Shown here one piece after another: positions 1 to 9,531 of a stretch of 64,000 nucleotides of DNA (positions are counted from its first letter, which is position 1; each line of letters opens with the position of its first letter). Position numbers and translations under genes: made by a program. The notes beneath the pieces were generated by a model, which searched no databases, had not been told where the DNA came from, and saw only the letters and a list, made by a program, of their open reading frames with translations. The stretch is from NCBI RefSeq assembly GCF_010587385.1, contig NZ_CP047475.1:496001-560000 (forward strand), written 5' to 3'. This DNA is from Vibrio astriarenae (GTDB lineage Bacteria > Pseudomonadota > Gammaproteobacteria > Enterobacterales > Vibrionaceae).

Positions 1-425
1 TGACGCACATCACCTGTGCTATCGCTGATGCTATCGATAAAGGATTGAGCGGCTTGTCCGATAACGCCAAGCAGAACATCGTGTGACTCTTCAATGACGA
101 CTTTCGAGAATACGGCATACTTTTTCAGTTCAACGAGCTCTTTTGCAATCGCAGATTTGGGCTGGAACATGGCATAGCCTGCTCCGTGGTGAAATAAGCG
201 GAAGGCAGACCAGGTTTTTCCTTTTGCGTCACAGTGAGCGCCAAGGGTAGATTGATCGCTCGCGAGGGTCACGACATCACAGGTGACTTGGCCTTGAAGG
301 TATGACTTTTTATCGTCTCCAAGCATTGTGATCATGCCCCACTGGGTTAGGTGGCTGATCGCCAGTTCAGGCAGTGCATCATTCGCTGTGAGTGTGAGAG
401 GTTTGAAGCGAGTATTCCAGTCCAT
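1..425 (-). CDS. ygfZ: tRNA-modifying protein YgfZ (folate-binding), N-terminal part; 3' end outside window
   Basis: Reading the minus strand from an ATG at 425 gives an uninterrupted frame (starting [10 protein letters not shown]) that runs off the left edge. The N-terminal motifs [10 protein letters not shown] and GAHCDAKGK are those of YgfZ, a folate-binding protein of the aminomethyltransferase fold that supports Fe-S enzymes such as MiaB. About 141 residues are visible, so the diagnostic C-terminal Cys motif lies outside and cannot be checked. It is divergent from sdhE, and the ygfZ/sdhE neighbourhood is the usual gammaproteobacterial arrangement, which supports the call. The 178 bases to sdhE must hold both promoters; I see no clear -10/-35 pair there. 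Confidence 0.88.
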   Translation of the reverse strand, partial: MDWNTRFKPLTLTANDALPELAISHLTQWGMITMLGDDKKSYLQGQVTCDVVTLASDQSTLGAHCDAKGKTWSAFRLFHHGAGYAMFQPKSAIAKELVELKKYAVFSKVVIEESHDVLLGVIGQAAQSFIDSISDSTGDVR

Positions 426-603
426 AAGTTATTGCCTTCATCTCAAATGTTTCAATCATGGTAAACCTGTATGTGAGGGCGCTTCAAGCGTCTTCAATAG
501 TTAGGTGAAAAAAACTTTGGTGTAAACAGAACGTGATTTAGGTTGTGGCATTTTTAGATTTGATTGATACACTCAGCAGATAACTATTGGTAGAGGATGA
601 ACG

Positions 604-864
604 ATGTATACTCAGGAAGATAAAGCACGTATCAAGTGGGCTTGTCGACGTGGCATGCTTGAACTTGATGTGGTTATTATGCCGTTCTTTGAAGAGTGCT
701 TTAACACGTTAAGCGAATCAGAGCAGCAAGATTTTGTTTCGTTGCTAGAGTGCGATGACCCCGATCTGTTTACTTGGGTAATGGGACACGGTCGCAGTGA
801 AAATCTTAGCCATGCGTCTATGGTAGATAAGATCGTTGCACACAACCTCTCAAAAGTACGTTAA
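604..864 (+). CDS. sdhE: FAD assembly factor SdhE (YgfY/CptB)
   Basis: An 86-residue protein of the Sdh5/CptB family. The family signature RGMLELD (the RGxxE motif that contacts the flavoprotein) is at residues 16-22. The second conserved block, ECDDPDLFTWVMGH, is also present. It promotes covalent FAD attachment to the succinate dehydrogenase and fumarate reductase flavoprotein subunits in the cytoplasm. The start is the first ATG after an AGAGGATGA ribosome-binding stretch. The downstream gene ygfX overlaps its 3' end, as in other gammaproteobacteria. The historical 'antitoxin CptB' name refers to this same family; FAD assembly is the better supported role. Confidence 0.95.
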   Translation: MYTQEDKARIKWACRRGMLELDVVIMPFFEECFNTLSESEQQDFVSLLECDDPDLFTWVMGHGRSENLSHASMVDKIVAHNLSKVR

Positions 865-1276
865 TTTAACACTGACACCCACACCGACAGCCCAACTGAT
901 TGCTCTTGCCCTACTTAGCGGTGCAATTTGGGCTGTTTCTATATCGGCTATCCCTCTTGTTGCCTGCGTGCCACTTCTATTTGCGCTTCTGCGTTTCGTT
1001 TCTCAAAGACGTTTGTTTCCGCCTAACCTGGAAGGACATGTGTCATTAAAATCACGGCAAAGGCTTGTGGTGCGTCACAGTAACCGCCGTTGTGAGTATT
1101 TTCGTGTGACAAAAAGTCAGCAGCTACTATCGGAGTGGTTGATAGTAGTGGATTTTGATGATGGTCGTCGGAGGTTGATTTGGCGGCATAGTCTTGCAGA
1201 ACAACATTACCGCCAATTTATCCGTTGGTTGCAGCAAGGCGAGGTGGCCATGCTGCAACATCAGCGCTTACTCTGA
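836..1276 (+). CDS. ygfX: YgfX (CptA) family inner-membrane protein
   Basis: A 146-residue protein with two adjacent hydrophobic segments near the N terminus (about residues 19-52) and a basic cytoplasmic tail, the layout of YgfX. In E. coli this protein has been described as a toxin-like inhibitor of cytoskeletal proteins. It always sits behind sdhE. The only workable start is a TTG at 836, inside sdhE, giving a 29-base overlap and implying translational coupling. No ATG or GTG is suitably placed. The 3' end overlaps the end of the convergent nadB by 9 bases. Sequence conservation in the family is low, so the assignment rests on topology and position. Confidence 0.82.
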   Translation: MHTTSQKYVNLTLTPTPTAQLIALALLSGAIWAVSISAIPLVACVPLLFALLRFVSQRRLFPPNLEGHVSLKSRQRLVVRHSNRRCEYFRVTKSQQLLSEWLIVVDFDDGRRRLIWRHSLAEQHYRQFIRWLQQGEVAMLQHQRLL

Positions 1277-2878
1277 ACGATTGGGGTCGAGTATGGTTGG
1301 ACCGCTATTTTCGATCTGACCTGGGTAGTCAAGTGTGTAGTGTAAGCCACGACTCTCTTTGCGCTGCATCGCACAGCGCACCATTAGCTCCGCTACTTGT
1401 AGCAAATTACGCAGCTCGAGTAGGTTATTCGATACTCGGAAGTTGCTGTAGTAATCGTGTGTCTCTTGCTGCAGCAGTTGAATGCGGCGCATCGCGCGCT
1501 CCAGTCGCTTATCGGTACGAACTATGCCCATGTAATCCCACATAAATAGTCGCAGTTCGTGCCAGTTGTGCTGGATGATAACCTCTTCATCAGAGTTGGT
1601 GACTTGGCTTTCATCCCATGCAGGGATCTCATCGACATAATCTGCGTTATCCAGGTTTCTTAATACATCTTTTGCCGCAGACCAGGCGTACACCACACAT
1701 TCAAGCAGGGAGTTTGACGCCATGCGATTTGCACCGTGCAGTCCGGTGTAACTGACTTCACCAATCGCATAGAGGTTGGCTATATCTGTAGAGCCATTCT
1801 GGTCGACCATGACGCCACCACAGGTGTAGTGTGCAGCGGGTACGATAGGGATAGGCTCTTTGGTCATATCGATACCAAGATCAAGCAGGCGAGAGTGTAT
1901 TGTGGGGAAGTGTTTTTCGATGAACTCTACCGGCTTGTGACTAATATCAAGATACATGCAATCTGCACCCAAGCGCTTCATCTCAAAATCGATTGCTCGA
2001 GCAACGATATCACGCGGAGCAAGTTCCTCGCGTGAATCGAAATCAGGCATAAAGCGCGAACCATCTGGGCGACGAAGATAAGCACCTTCGCCTCGCAGAG
2101 CTTCAGTCAACAGGAAGTTACGAGCTTCCGGGTGGAAAAGGCAAGTTGGGTGAAACTGGTTAAATTCCATGTTGGCAACACGACAGCCAGCACGCCACGC
2201 CATTGCAATACCATCACCCGATGAGACGTCAGGGTTGGAAGTGTATTGATAGACTTTTGATGCGCCACCCGTCGCGAGAATGACAAATTTGGCGCGAACG
2301 GTTTCAACGCGTTCTAAATTACGGTTCCAAATGTAGGCCCCGACCACTTTCTTATCACCCGCATCATTGGTGTTTGTGACCAGATCAAGCGCGTTATAGC
2401 GTTCGAAAATCTCAATGTTAGGGTGGTTATGAGCGTTGTCTTGCAGTGAGGTTTGCATTGCCATGCCCGTTGCGTCAGCAGCATGCAGAATGCGTCTGTG
2501 GCTGTGGCCGCCCTCTCGAGTTAGGTGATAACGTGGTTTATCATCTGAATCGTCATCTTCACGATCGAATGGCACGCCGCCATCAATCAGCCACTGAACA
2601 CACTTTTTGCCATTCTTAGCAATAAATTCCACGCTCTCTTGCTCACATAGCCCAGCGCCCGCGATTAGCGTGTCCTCTACGTGTGATTCGACACTATCGG
2701 ATTCATCAAACACTGCGGCAATACCACCTTGGGCATAGAACGTTGCCCCTTCACTGCGAGGCCCTTTACTAAGGACAATGACTTTCGCATGCTTGGCGAC
2801 GCGGAGCGCAAGAGACAGACCAGCGGCACCACTACCTACAACTAATACATCACAAAGATGCTCTCGGTTTTCACTCAT
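1268..2878 (-). CDS. nadB: L-aspartate oxidase NadB
   Basis: A 536-residue flavoprotein that oxidises L-aspartate to iminoaspartate, the first step of de novo NAD synthesis, working with quinolinate synthase NadA. The N-terminal FAD-binding fingerprint [11 protein letters not shown] lies at residues 15-25. The fumarate reductase-type blocks follow: [26 protein letters not shown] and RDIVARAID, the last carrying the active-site Arg. The C-terminal helical domain is complete. It is transcribed divergently from rpoE and its last codons overlap the end of ygfX. Length and motifs are normal for the family. Confidence 0.97.
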   Translation of the reverse strand: MSENREHLCDVLVVGSGAAGLSLALRVAKHAKVIVLSKGPRSEGATFYAQGGIAAVFDESDSVESHVEDTLIAGAGLCEQESVEFIAKNGKKCVQWLIDGGVPFDREDDDSDDKPRYHLTREGGHSHRRILHAADATGMAMQTSLQDNAHNHPNIEIFERYNALDLVTNTNDAGDKKVVGAYIWNRNLERVETVRAKFVILATGGASKVYQYTSNPDVSSGDGIAMAWRAGCRVANMEFNQFHPTCLFHPEARNFLLTEALRGEGAYLRRPDGSRFMPDFDSREELAPRDIVARAIDFEMKRLGADCMYLDISHKPVEFIEKHFPTIHSRLLDLGIDMTKEPIPIVPAAHYTCGGVMVDQNGSTDIANLYAIGEVSYTGLHGANRMASNSLLECVVYAWSAAKDVLRNLDNADYVDEIPAWDESQVTNSDEEVIIQHNWHELRLFMWDYMGIVRTDKRLERAMRRIQLLQQETHDYYSNFRVSNNLLELRNLLQVAELMVRCAMQRKESRGLHYTLDYPGQIENSGPTILDPNRSE

Positions 2879-3123
2879 AACTTTTTATCCAATCCCCAAA
2901 ATCATCCTAAAATTGGGCTAGTACGGTTGATTCCATACCTCTGCAGAGCAGAGTTTCACCGTGTAACGTATACTAACGACCCGTTATATTAGCAGCTTCA
3001 ACTCCTTTGAGCAGTTGATTTCCGTTGCTTTTATCATCGAATCGACTCACTATTGATAAGGAATAGTAATTTTTACTCAGTTCACACTATTTGCGCCAAA
3101 GCATTTTTTTCTCAACTCATTGT

Positions 3124-3151
3124 GGAACTTTTTCAAAACCCTTGAGTCACA
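3124..3151 (+). promoter_or_regulatory. sigmaE-type promoter of the rpoE operon
   Basis: GGAACTT at 3124-3130, a 16-base spacer, then TCACA at 3147-3151. The -35 element and the spacing match the established sigmaE (RpoE) consensus exactly; the -10 is a fair match to TCtNA. It lies about 100 bases upstream of rpoE on the correct strand, consistent with the known autoregulation of rpoE. The rest of the 375-base interval between nadB and rpoE (2879-3253) shows no other feature apart from the small ORF listed next. Confidence 0.75.
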
Positions 3152-3195
3152 ATAAGTGCTCACATACGCGGTGGTATAGTGACTGCTAATGATTA

Positions 3196-3270
3196 ATGAA
3201 AGCTCATATCTGTGAGGATAAGAGTCATAATAACAACGGGAGTAGCCGCTCGAATGAACGAGCAGACTGA
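3196..3270 (+). CDS. putative 24-codon leader peptide overlapping the rpoE start (RseD-like)
   Basis: An ATG at 3196 opens a 24-codon frame (peptide starting MKAHICEDKS) whose TGA at 3268-3270 lies inside rpoE, 15 bases past the rpoE ATG in the +1 frame. E. coli has a leader ORF, rseD, in the same position that is translationally coupled to rpoE. I see no sequence similarity that I can verify, so the link is by position only. The leader also holds two GGA motifs (near 3214 and 3239), which are possible CsrA contacts. The ribosome-binding site is weak, so this may be a chance ORF. Confidence 0.35.
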   Translation: MKAHICEDKSHNNNGSSRSNERAD

Positions 3271-3832
3271 TCAAGTTCTTATTGAGCGCGTTCAGAACGG
3301 AGATAAGCAGGCATTCAATCTATTGGTAGTTCGTTACCAAAACAAGGTTTGTAATCTTATCTCTCGGTATGTCAACAATCCGGGTGATGTGGCTGATGTA
3401 GCCCAAGAAGCATTTATTAAAGCCTATCGTGCGATTCCCTCATTTCGAGGTGAAAGTGCGTTTTACACCTGGCTCTACCGGATTGCAGTGAATACCGCAA
3501 AGAACCACATCGTAGCCCAGAGTCGCAGACCACCCGCTACCGATGTTGATGCTGAAGAAGCTGAATTTTATGAAACGAGTAACGCTTTAAAAGAAATATC
3601 GAACCCAGAGAACCTGACGTTGTCCAATGAATTGAAACGTACAGTCTTCGCTGCGATAGAAGCGCTACCTGAAGATTTAAAAACCGCAATGACCCTTCGC
3701 GAGCTAGAAGGCTTGAGTTACGAAGAAATTGCAGAAGTGATGGATTGCCCAGTCGGAACCGTGCGTTCGCGCATCTTCCGGGCTAGAGAAGCGGTGGAGA
3801 AAAGAATTGCTCCACTACTTAACAAGCACTAA
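3254..3832 (+). CDS. rpoE: RNA polymerase sigma-E factor RpoE
   Basis: A group IV (ECF) sigma factor of 192 residues that directs the envelope-stress response. Region 2 is visible as DVAQEAFIKAYRA and FYTWLYRIAVNTAKN. Region 4 is visible as GLSYEEIAEVMDCPVGTVRS. I chose the ATG at 3254 because MNEQTDQVLIERVQ matches the RpoE N terminus and a GGGAG lies upstream; a GTG at 3212 would add 14 unrelated residues. It is followed by its anti-sigma factor rseA and by rseB and rseC. A sigmaE promoter lies upstream. It is held at the membrane by RseA until DegS (encoded at 48-49 kb here) and RseP cleave RseA. Confidence 0.97.
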   Translation: MNEQTDQVLIERVQNGDKQAFNLLVVRYQNKVCNLISRYVNNPGDVADVAQEAFIKAYRAIPSFRGESAFYTWLYRIAVNTAKNHIVAQSRRPPATDVDAEEAEFYETSNALKEISNPENLTLSNELKRTVFAAIEALPEDLKTAMTLRELEGLSYEEIAEVMDCPVGTVRSRIFRAREAVEKRIAPLLNKH

Positions 3833-3879
3833 TGGGTAGTTGTATTCTGAATTTGAACCAATAGATGATGGTGAAAAGA

Positions 3880-4488
3880 ATGGCTGACAAAGAAAAACTT
3901 TCAGCACTCATGGATGGTGAAGCGTTAGATGATGAGCAGCTGCTTGCTTATGCAGAAAGTGATCAAGACGCGATTGAAAGTTGGAAACACTACCATTTGA
4001 TTGGTGATGTGATGCGTGGTGAAGCGCCTGAGCAACCGAACTGGGATATCTCTGCCAGTGTTGCTGCTGCGTTAGAAGATGAGCCAGTACACAGTGGGGC
4101 CGATGTACCGCAAATAATGGAATCACAGCCAACGCCTCAAGTGGCTAAACGCCAACTGCCAGCATGGATTACGCAGTTTGGCCAAGTAGCGGTTGCAGCG
4201 TGTGTCTCGTTTGCTGTGATTTTGGGCGTGCAGCAGTACAGTGGCCAAGACGGTCAGGTGTCTCCTGAGGCTGATCAACTGCCCGTTCTGCAAACTATTC
4301 CTTTTGCCGGCACGGCTGAACCTGTAAGCTTGACTCGTGAGTCTGTGCAAAAGCAGGCCAACGAAGTGAATGTGCAAGAGCAGCATCGTCGTATCAACGC
4401 TGTTTTGCAAGATTATGAACTACAGCTAAGATTGAATGGTGGGCAAGACGCCGCCTCAGATCTCAATGATGAACCGGTAGTTGAATGA
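3880..4488 (+). CDS. rseA: anti-sigma-E factor RseA
   Basis: A 202-residue inner-membrane anti-sigma factor. The N-terminal cytoplasmic domain (MADKEKLSALMDGE, then WKHYHLIGDVMRGE) binds RpoE. One transmembrane helix lies at about residues 102-118, and the periplasmic tail is the DegS and RseB target. I chose the ATG at 3880, which gives the usual RseA N terminus; an in-frame ATG at 3865 would add MMVKR. The stop overlaps the rseB start in an ATGA, indicating coupling. Known mechanism: outer-membrane porin tails activate DegS, which cuts the periplasmic domain. Confidence 0.94.
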   Translation: MADKEKLSALMDGEALDDEQLLAYAESDQDAIESWKHYHLIGDVMRGEAPEQPNWDISASVAAALEDEPVHSGADVPQIMESQPTPQVAKRQLPAWITQFGQVAVAACVSFAVILGVQQYSGQDGQVSPEADQLPVLQTIPFAGTAEPVSLTRESVQKQANEVNVQEQHRRINAVLQDYELQLRLNGGQDAASDLNDEPVVE

Positions 4489-5447
4489 AAAAAATCCTGA
4501 TCAGCGCGCTGACGCTGTTCGGTCTGAGCATACACAATGCCTCTGCAGAGCAACCTGCAGAGGCTTTGTTGCAAGAGATGCATCAGGCTAGTGAGCAATT
4601 GAGCTATGAACTCTCTTATATTCTGATCAAAAAGAACAGCATCGAACCTCTTCTTTATCGCCACGCTAATTTTGAGAATCAGCAGTTGGCGCATCTGTTA
4701 TACCTGAGTGGTCCAGTCAGAGAAGTCATCCGACGTGACAGCGAAGTCAGCTACGTTGAGCCGGGTGTTGAGCCGTTCACGGTTCAGTCTGAAGATATGG
4801 TCGCGCCGACAATACCGCTGCTGCACAGCAATATTGACAAACTGCGAGAAAATTACGACTTCGTGAGCGTGGGGCGTGCACGAGAAGCGGGGAGTGCCAC
4901 TCAAGTGGTTCGTGTCGTGCCTAAAGATGGTTTGCGTTACTCCTACGTACTTTGGGTTGATGAGAACACGCACCTTCCGCTTCGGGCCGATCTCGTTGAT
5001 CGCGATGGTGAAGTGCTTGAGCAGTATCGTACTATCTCATTTGTGGTGAATGAGCAAATCTCGGAAGTCATGTCTGGCCTGAAAGACGTCAAACTGCCGG
5101 GTGTCTTGACCTTACCTCAGGGTAACGTCAATCAAGCGAGCTGGAACGTTGGCTGGGTGCCAACTGGTTTTGAGCCAGCAGAAGTGAATCGCTACCGCAT
5201 GGCAATGACCGATCGCTTGGTAGAAACTCAGATGTATACCGATGGACTGTTCAACTTTTCTGTTTATATTGCTGAGCGAGACGAGAATTCACTCCAAGGC
5301 CAGGTTATTCGCCAGGGGCGCCGCACACTGCATACGTTTGTAAAGGGTAGTGCAGAAATCTCGATTGTCGGTGATATACCACCTTCTACCGCTCAACGCA
5401 TCGCCCAATCAGTCTCGATTGAGCCGGTGAAGGCCATCGAACCATGA
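4485..5447 (+). CDS. rseB: periplasmic sigma-E regulator RseB
   Basis: A 320-residue MucB/RseB-family protein with a cleavable signal peptide (MKKILISALTLFGLSIHNASA). Its mature part has the LolA-like large domain followed by a smaller C-terminal domain (from about residue 215, GWVPTGFE). RseB binds the periplasmic part of RseA, shields it from DegS, and senses mislocalised lipopolysaccharide or lipoproteins. It overlaps rseA by four bases and rseC by four bases, so the rse genes are one translationally coupled unit. Confidence 0.95.
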   Translation: MKKILISALTLFGLSIHNASAEQPAEALLQEMHQASEQLSYELSYILIKKNSIEPLLYRHANFENQQLAHLLYLSGPVREVIRRDSEVSYVEPGVEPFTVQSEDMVAPTIPLLHSNIDKLRENYDFVSVGRAREAGSATQVVRVVPKDGLRYSYVLWVDENTHLPLRADLVDRDGEVLEQYRTISFVVNEQISEVMSGLKDVKLPGVLTLPQGNVNQASWNVGWVPTGFEPAEVNRYRMAMTDRLVETQMYTDGLFNFSVYIAERDENSLQGQVIRQGRRTLHTFVKGSAEISIVGDIPPSTAQRIAQSVSIEPVKAIEP

Positions 5448-5920
5448 TGACGGCACTTGCACAGGTGACCTCTGTGCAACCTGCAGCTCAAGGCTGGAAA
5501 GCCACCTTGAGTTGTGAGCAAAAGACCAGTTGTAGCTCATGTGCTTCGAAAAGCTCGTGTGGCACCGGTGTAGTGTCTAGTGCTGTAGGGAATAAAACCC
5601 TGACTTGGCAGTTACTCACTGAGCAGAAAATCTCGGTTGGAGATACGGTTGAAATTGGCTTACCAGAGCGTAGCCTCTTAAGCTTTGCCGCCGTAACTTA
5701 TCTTTTGCCTTTGGTCATGCTAGTGCTTGGAGCAATGCTTGGTCAGATATGGCTGCAACCAATGTTGGGCGCTGGAGAAGGCGCCATCATTCTAATGGGG
5801 GCTTTAGGGGCTCTCACGGGCTTTTTGCTTGCTCGACGTTATGTTCGATTGCGAGAGAAAGACACTTCTCAACAAGTCATCTTGCTCAGAATACTGGGCA
5901 GTCAGATTCCTGTTGTCTAA
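5444..5920 (+). CDS. rseC: RseC/MucC family inner-membrane protein
   Basis: A 158-residue protein with a cysteine-rich N-terminal part (CEQKTSCSSCASKSSCG, the SoxR-reducing/RseC cysteine cluster) and two transmembrane helices at about 80-103 and 108-130. RseC is a minor positive modulator of sigmaE and has been linked to reduction of SoxR. The start is the first of two ATGs in the ATGATGA that overlaps the rseB stop. It is the last gene of the rpoE operon; 114 bases separate it from lepA with no obvious terminator. Confidence 0.93.
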   Translation: MMTALAQVTSVQPAAQGWKATLSCEQKTSCSSCASKSSCGTGVVSSAVGNKTLTWQLLTEQKISVGDTVEIGLPERSLLSFAAVTYLLPLVMLVLGAMLGQIWLQPMLGAGEGAIILMGALGALTGFLLARRYVRLREKDTSQQVILLRILGSQIPVV

Positions 5921-6034
5921 AATGGATGCGAAGTCAGCAGAAATTGGGTAGAATCTGCCAACTTATTTGTCGTGTATGTCACAGCACATGCCCGATGACG
6001 TCATTTTGATAACAGAGTTTAGTCACACCATCCT

Positions 6035-7828
6035 ATGAAGCACATTCGTAACTTTTCGATTATCGCACACATCGACCATGGTAAGTCGACCCTATCAGAC
6101 CGTTTGATCCAAGTATGTGGTGGATTGAGCGACCGTGAAATGGCCGCACAGGTTCTTGACTCAATGGACCTTGAGCGTGAGCGTGGCATCACCATCAAAT
6201 CACAGAGTGTGACGCTTAACTACACTGCGAAAGATGGCGAAACATACCAACTTAACTTCATCGATACCCCTGGGCACGTTGACTTCGCCTACGAAGTATC
6301 TCGCTCTCTAGCCGCTTGTGAAGGCGCGCTGCTGGTTGTCGATGCAGGTCAGGGCGTAGAAGCTCAGACACTAGCAAACTGTTACACCGCGATCGAAATG
6401 GATCTTGAGGTTGTGCCAATCCTAAACAAGATTGACCTTCCTGCCGCTGATCCTGAGCGTGTTGCTGAAGAGATCGAAGAGATCGTCGGTATCGATGCGA
6501 TGGAAGCGACTCGCTGTAGCGCGAAAACCGGTATCGGTGTTGATGACGTTCTTGAGAACATCGTTTCAGCGATTCCAGCACCAGAAGGTGATCCCGAAGC
6601 GCCACTACAAGCACTGATCATTGACTCATGGTTTGATAACTACCTTGGTGTTGTTTCACTTGTCCGTATCAAGAACGGTGAGCTGAAGAAGAACGACAAA
6701 ATCAAAGTAATGAGCACAGGCCAAGTTTGGGGTGTCGACCGTCTAGGTATCTTCACGCCAAAACAGGTTGATACTGATATCCTGCGTACTGGCGAAGTAG
6801 GCTGGGTTGTGTGTGGTATCAAAGACATTCTTGGTGCACCAGTGGGCGATACGCTAACACTGGCTAAGAATGGCTGTGAAGAGGCTCTACCAGGCTTTAA
6901 GAAGGTAAAACCTCAGGTATACGCGGGTCTGTTCCCTGTTTCCTCTGATGACTACGAGAACTTCCGTGATGCACTAGGCAAACTGAGCCTAAACGATGCG
7001 TCGTTGTTCTACGAGCCAGAGAACTCTGCAGCACTGGGCTTTGGTTTCCGTTGTGGTTTCCTTGGTATGCTACACATGGAAATCATCCAAGAGCGTCTGG
7101 AGCGTGAATACGATCTTGACCTGATTACAACCGCTCCAACGGTAGTGTATGAAGTAGAGCGTACGGATGGTGCGCTTCTGTATGTAGATAGCCCAGCTAA
7201 GCTTCCGGCAGTTAACGATATTGAAGAGATTCGTGAGCCTATTGCACGCTGTAATATCCTTGTGCCTTCAGAGTACTTAGGTAACGTTATTACACTGTGT
7301 GTTGAGAAGCGTGGTACTCAGGTGGATATGGTTTATCACGGTAACCAAGTTGCAGTGACATACGATATTCCAATGGCAGAAGTGGTTCTCGACTTCTTTG
7401 ACCGCCTAAAATCGACATCGCGTGGTTATGCATCTCTAGATTATAACTTCCAACGCTTTGAGGCATCGAACATGGTTCGTGTTGATGTTCTGCTTAACGG
7501 TGATACTGTAGACGCTCTAGCGATGATCACACACAAAGATCAATCGCAAACGCGTGGCCGCCAGCTAGTAGAGAAGATGAAAGAGTTCATCCCTCGTCAG
7601 ATGTTTGATATCGCAATTCAAGCGGCTATCGGTAACCACATCATTGCTCGTTCAACAGTGAAACAGCTGCGTAAGAACGTAATCGCAAAATGTTACGGTG
7701 GTGACGTGAGCCGTAAGAAGAAGCTTTTGAAGAAGCAGAAAGAAGGTAAGAAACGCATGAAGCAAATTGGTAACGTTGAGTTGCCGCAAGAAGCGTTCCT
7801 GGCAATCCTTCACGTAGGTAAAGATTAA
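6035..7828 (+). CDS. lepA: elongation factor 4 (LepA), ribosome back-translocase GTPase
   Basis: A 597-residue translational GTPase. The G1 motif AHIDHGKST is at residues 11-19, followed by G3 DTPGHVDF, G4 NKID and the EF-G-like domains. The LepA-specific C-terminal domain, rich in lysine ([17 protein letters not shown]), is complete. LepA remodels stalled or mistranslocated ribosomes and influences translation initiation. It heads the lepA-lepB-rnc-era block. Codon use is strongly biased, as expected for a well-expressed gene. Confidence 0.98.
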   Translation: MKHIRNFSIIAHIDHGKSTLSDRLIQVCGGLSDREMAAQVLDSMDLERERGITIKSQSVTLNYTAKDGETYQLNFIDTPGHVDFAYEVSRSLAACEGALLVVDAGQGVEAQTLANCYTAIEMDLEVVPILNKIDLPAADPERVAEEIEEIVGIDAMEATRCSAKTGIGVDDVLENIVSAIPAPEGDPEAPLQALIIDSWFDNYLGVVSLVRIKNGELKKNDKIKVMSTGQVWGVDRLGIFTPKQVDTDILRTGEVGWVVCGIKDILGAPVGDTLTLAKNGCEEALPGFKKVKPQVYAGLFPVSSDDYENFRDALGKLSLNDASLFYEPENSAALGFGFRCGFLGMLHMEIIQERLEREYDLDLITTAPTVVYEVERTDGALLYVDSPAKLPAVNDIEEIREPIARCNILVPSEYLGNVITLCVEKRGTQVDMVYHGNQVAVTYDIPMAEVVLDFFDRLKSTSRGYASLDYNFQRFEASNMVRVDVLLNGDTVDALAMITHKDQSQTRGRQLVEKMKEFIPRQMFDIAIQAAIGNHIIARSTVKQLRKNVIAKCYGGDVSRKKKLLKKQKEGKKRMKQIGNVELPQEAFLAILHVGKD

Positions 7829-7871
7829 TCGCAACTCTGACTCTATCAGGGTAAGCCGTTAAGTATTGAAT

Positions 7872-7899
7872 AAGTGAAAGGGTTTCGGCTCTTTCACTT
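7872..7899 (+). terminator. hairpin between lepA and lepB, possible attenuator
   Basis: A 9-base inverted repeat, AAGTGAAAG / CTTTCACTT, closes a 10-base loop and is followed after a few bases by a short T run (gcattttt). It may attenuate read-through from lepA into lepB or act as an mRNA end. The T tract is displaced from the stem, so this is a weak terminator candidate. Confidence 0.4.
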
Positions 7900-7925
7900 T
7901 CGCATTTTTAAGATAAGGGAAGTCA

Positions 7926-8822
7926 ATGGCGAATACATTTTCACTCATTCTTGTCATAGTGACACTGGTGACTGGTATTGTATGGGCACTCGAGAAGTGG
8001 GTTTGGGCGAAAAAGCGTGAGGAAAAGGTCGCGCGAATTAAAGAGCAAACCAACGAGCTTGATGCAAAGACAGTAGAAAAAGCAGCGGCGCAGCCATGGT
8101 GGATTGAGAACAGCGTTTCTATCTTTCCAGTTATTGCTGTCGTACTGGTTCTACGCTCCTTTATCTATGAACCTTTTCAGATTCCATCGGGCTCAATGAT
8201 GCCAACACTATTAGTTGGTGACTTCATCCTAGTGGAAAAATACGCTTACGGGATCAAAGACCCTGTATGGCGTAAAGAGTTGGTAGAAACGGGTAAACCT
8301 GAACATGGTGATATTGCCGTGTTTAAGTACCCACCTCAACCAAACATAGATTACATTAAGCGTGTTATCGGCCTGCCAGGCGATACGGTACGTTACTCCG
8401 CGAATAAAGAGCTGTGTATTCAGCCACAAGGTGAACGTACTTGTCGTGAACTGACACTGTCGAACGTGCGAGAGAGTGAATTTAACCAAAATGGTATTCC
8501 TCTTATTCAAATGAACGAAAAACTGGCTGAAGTTGAGCATGAGGTGTTAGTGCACCCACTGCGTCGTGATCGCATTGATGCGTACCAACCTCGTCCAGGC
8601 GTAAATGAGTGGGTTGTTCCTCAAGGTCACTACTTTGTGATGGGTGACAACCGCGATAATAGTGCCGATAGTCGTTACTGGGGCTTTGTTCCTGAAGAGA
8701 ACCTAGTAGGTAAGGCGGTTGCTATTTGGATTAGCTTTGAGTTCGATCGCGATCCAAATAGCGTACTACCAAGCTGGATTCCAACAGGTGTTCGCTTTAA
8801 CCGTATCGGCGGTATTCACTAG
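7926..8822 (+). CDS. lepB: signal peptidase I LepB
   Basis: A 298-residue inner-membrane Ser/Lys protease that removes signal peptides from exported pre-proteins. Two N-terminal transmembrane segments are visible (about 4-22 and 64-82). The catalytic serine is Ser90 in PSGSMMPTL and the general base is Lys145 in [12 protein letters not shown]. The later blocks [17 protein letters not shown] and NLVGKA are intact. The GGAAGTC ahead of the ATG suits this start. The protein follows lepA in the conserved lepA-lepB-rnc-era order. Confidence 0.98.
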   Translation: MANTFSLILVIVTLVTGIVWALEKWVWAKKREEKVARIKEQTNELDAKTVEKAAAQPWWIENSVSIFPVIAVVLVLRSFIYEPFQIPSGSMMPTLLVGDFILVEKYAYGIKDPVWRKELVETGKPEHGDIAVFKYPPQPNIDYIKRVIGLPGDTVRYSANKELCIQPQGERTCRELTLSNVRESEFNQNGIPLIQMNEKLAEVEHEVLVHPLRRDRIDAYQPRPGVNEWVVPQGHYFVMGDNRDNSADSRYWGFVPEENLVGKAVAIWISFEFDRDPNSVLPSWIPTGVRFNRIGGIH

Positions 8823-8853
8823 CCCACTATTGGGCACAACACAACGAGAGAGC

Positions 8854-9531
8854 ATGAATTCTCAAATTGAAAAACTAGAAAGAAAGCTCGGCTATCAATT
8901 TAATGATGGCGAGCTTTTGAGTTTGGCACTGACACACCGCAGTGCCAACAGTAAGCATAACGAGCGTCTTGAGTTTCTGGGCGATTCAATTTTAAGTTTT
9001 GTCATTGCAGACGATCTCTACCACCGTTTTCCGAAGGTAACGGAGGGTGACATGAGTCGTATGCGTGCAACATTGGTACGTGGTAATACTCTGGCCGAGC
9101 TTGGTCGTGAGTTTGAACTGGGTGACTACTTAAAATTAGGTCCAGGTGAACTAAAGAGCGGTGGTTTCCGCCGTGACTCTATCTTGGCTGATGCTGTAGA
9201 GGCGATCATTGGTGCGATTTATCTCGACAGTGACGTAGAAACGGTACGCAAGATTATCCTTGAGTGGTACCTGTCACGCCTTGAAGCGATCAAGCCTGGC
9301 GTATCACAAAAAGATCCTAAAACTCGCCTACAAGAGTTCCTGCAAGGCAGAAGAAAACCGCTTCCTGTCTACACAGTGACTAATATTAAAGGTGAGGCAC
9401 ACAACCAAGAGTTTACGGTTTCGTGTGAAGTGGCAGGCATAGGACAGCCTGTTATCGGTAAAGGTACCAGTCGTCGCAAGGCTGAACAAGCGGCCGCTGA
9501 GACAGCATTAGGGCAATTGACCAATGGCTGA
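8854..9531 (+). CDS. rnc: ribonuclease III
   Basis: A 225-residue double-strand-specific endoribonuclease that matures rRNA and some mRNAs. The RNase III signature [10 protein letters not shown] lies at residues 36-45 with the metal-binding Asp44. The second acidic cluster is in DAVEAIIGA. The C-terminal dsRNA-binding domain ([11 protein letters not shown] to [13 protein letters not shown]) is complete. I chose the ATG at 8854, preceded by GAGAG, because it gives the standard N terminus; the open frame extends further into lepB but without homology. It overlaps era by 8 bases. Confidence 0.97.
   Translation: MNSQIEKLERKLGYQFNDGELLSLALTHRSANSKHNERLEFLGDSILSFVIADDLYHRFPKVTEGDMSRMRATLVRGNTLAELGREFELGDYLKLGPGELKSGGFRRDSILADAVEAIIGAIYLDSDVETVRKIILEWYLSRLEAIKPGVSQKDPKTRLQEFLQGRRKPLPVYTVTNIKGEAHNQEFTVSCEVAGIGQPVIGKGTSRRKAEQAAAETALGQLTNG

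Noticed and set aside
3212..3253. GTG at 3212 as the rpoE start
   Set aside because: It adds 14 residues unlike any RpoE N terminus; MNEQTDQVLIERVQ at 3254 matches the family and has a GGGAG upstream.
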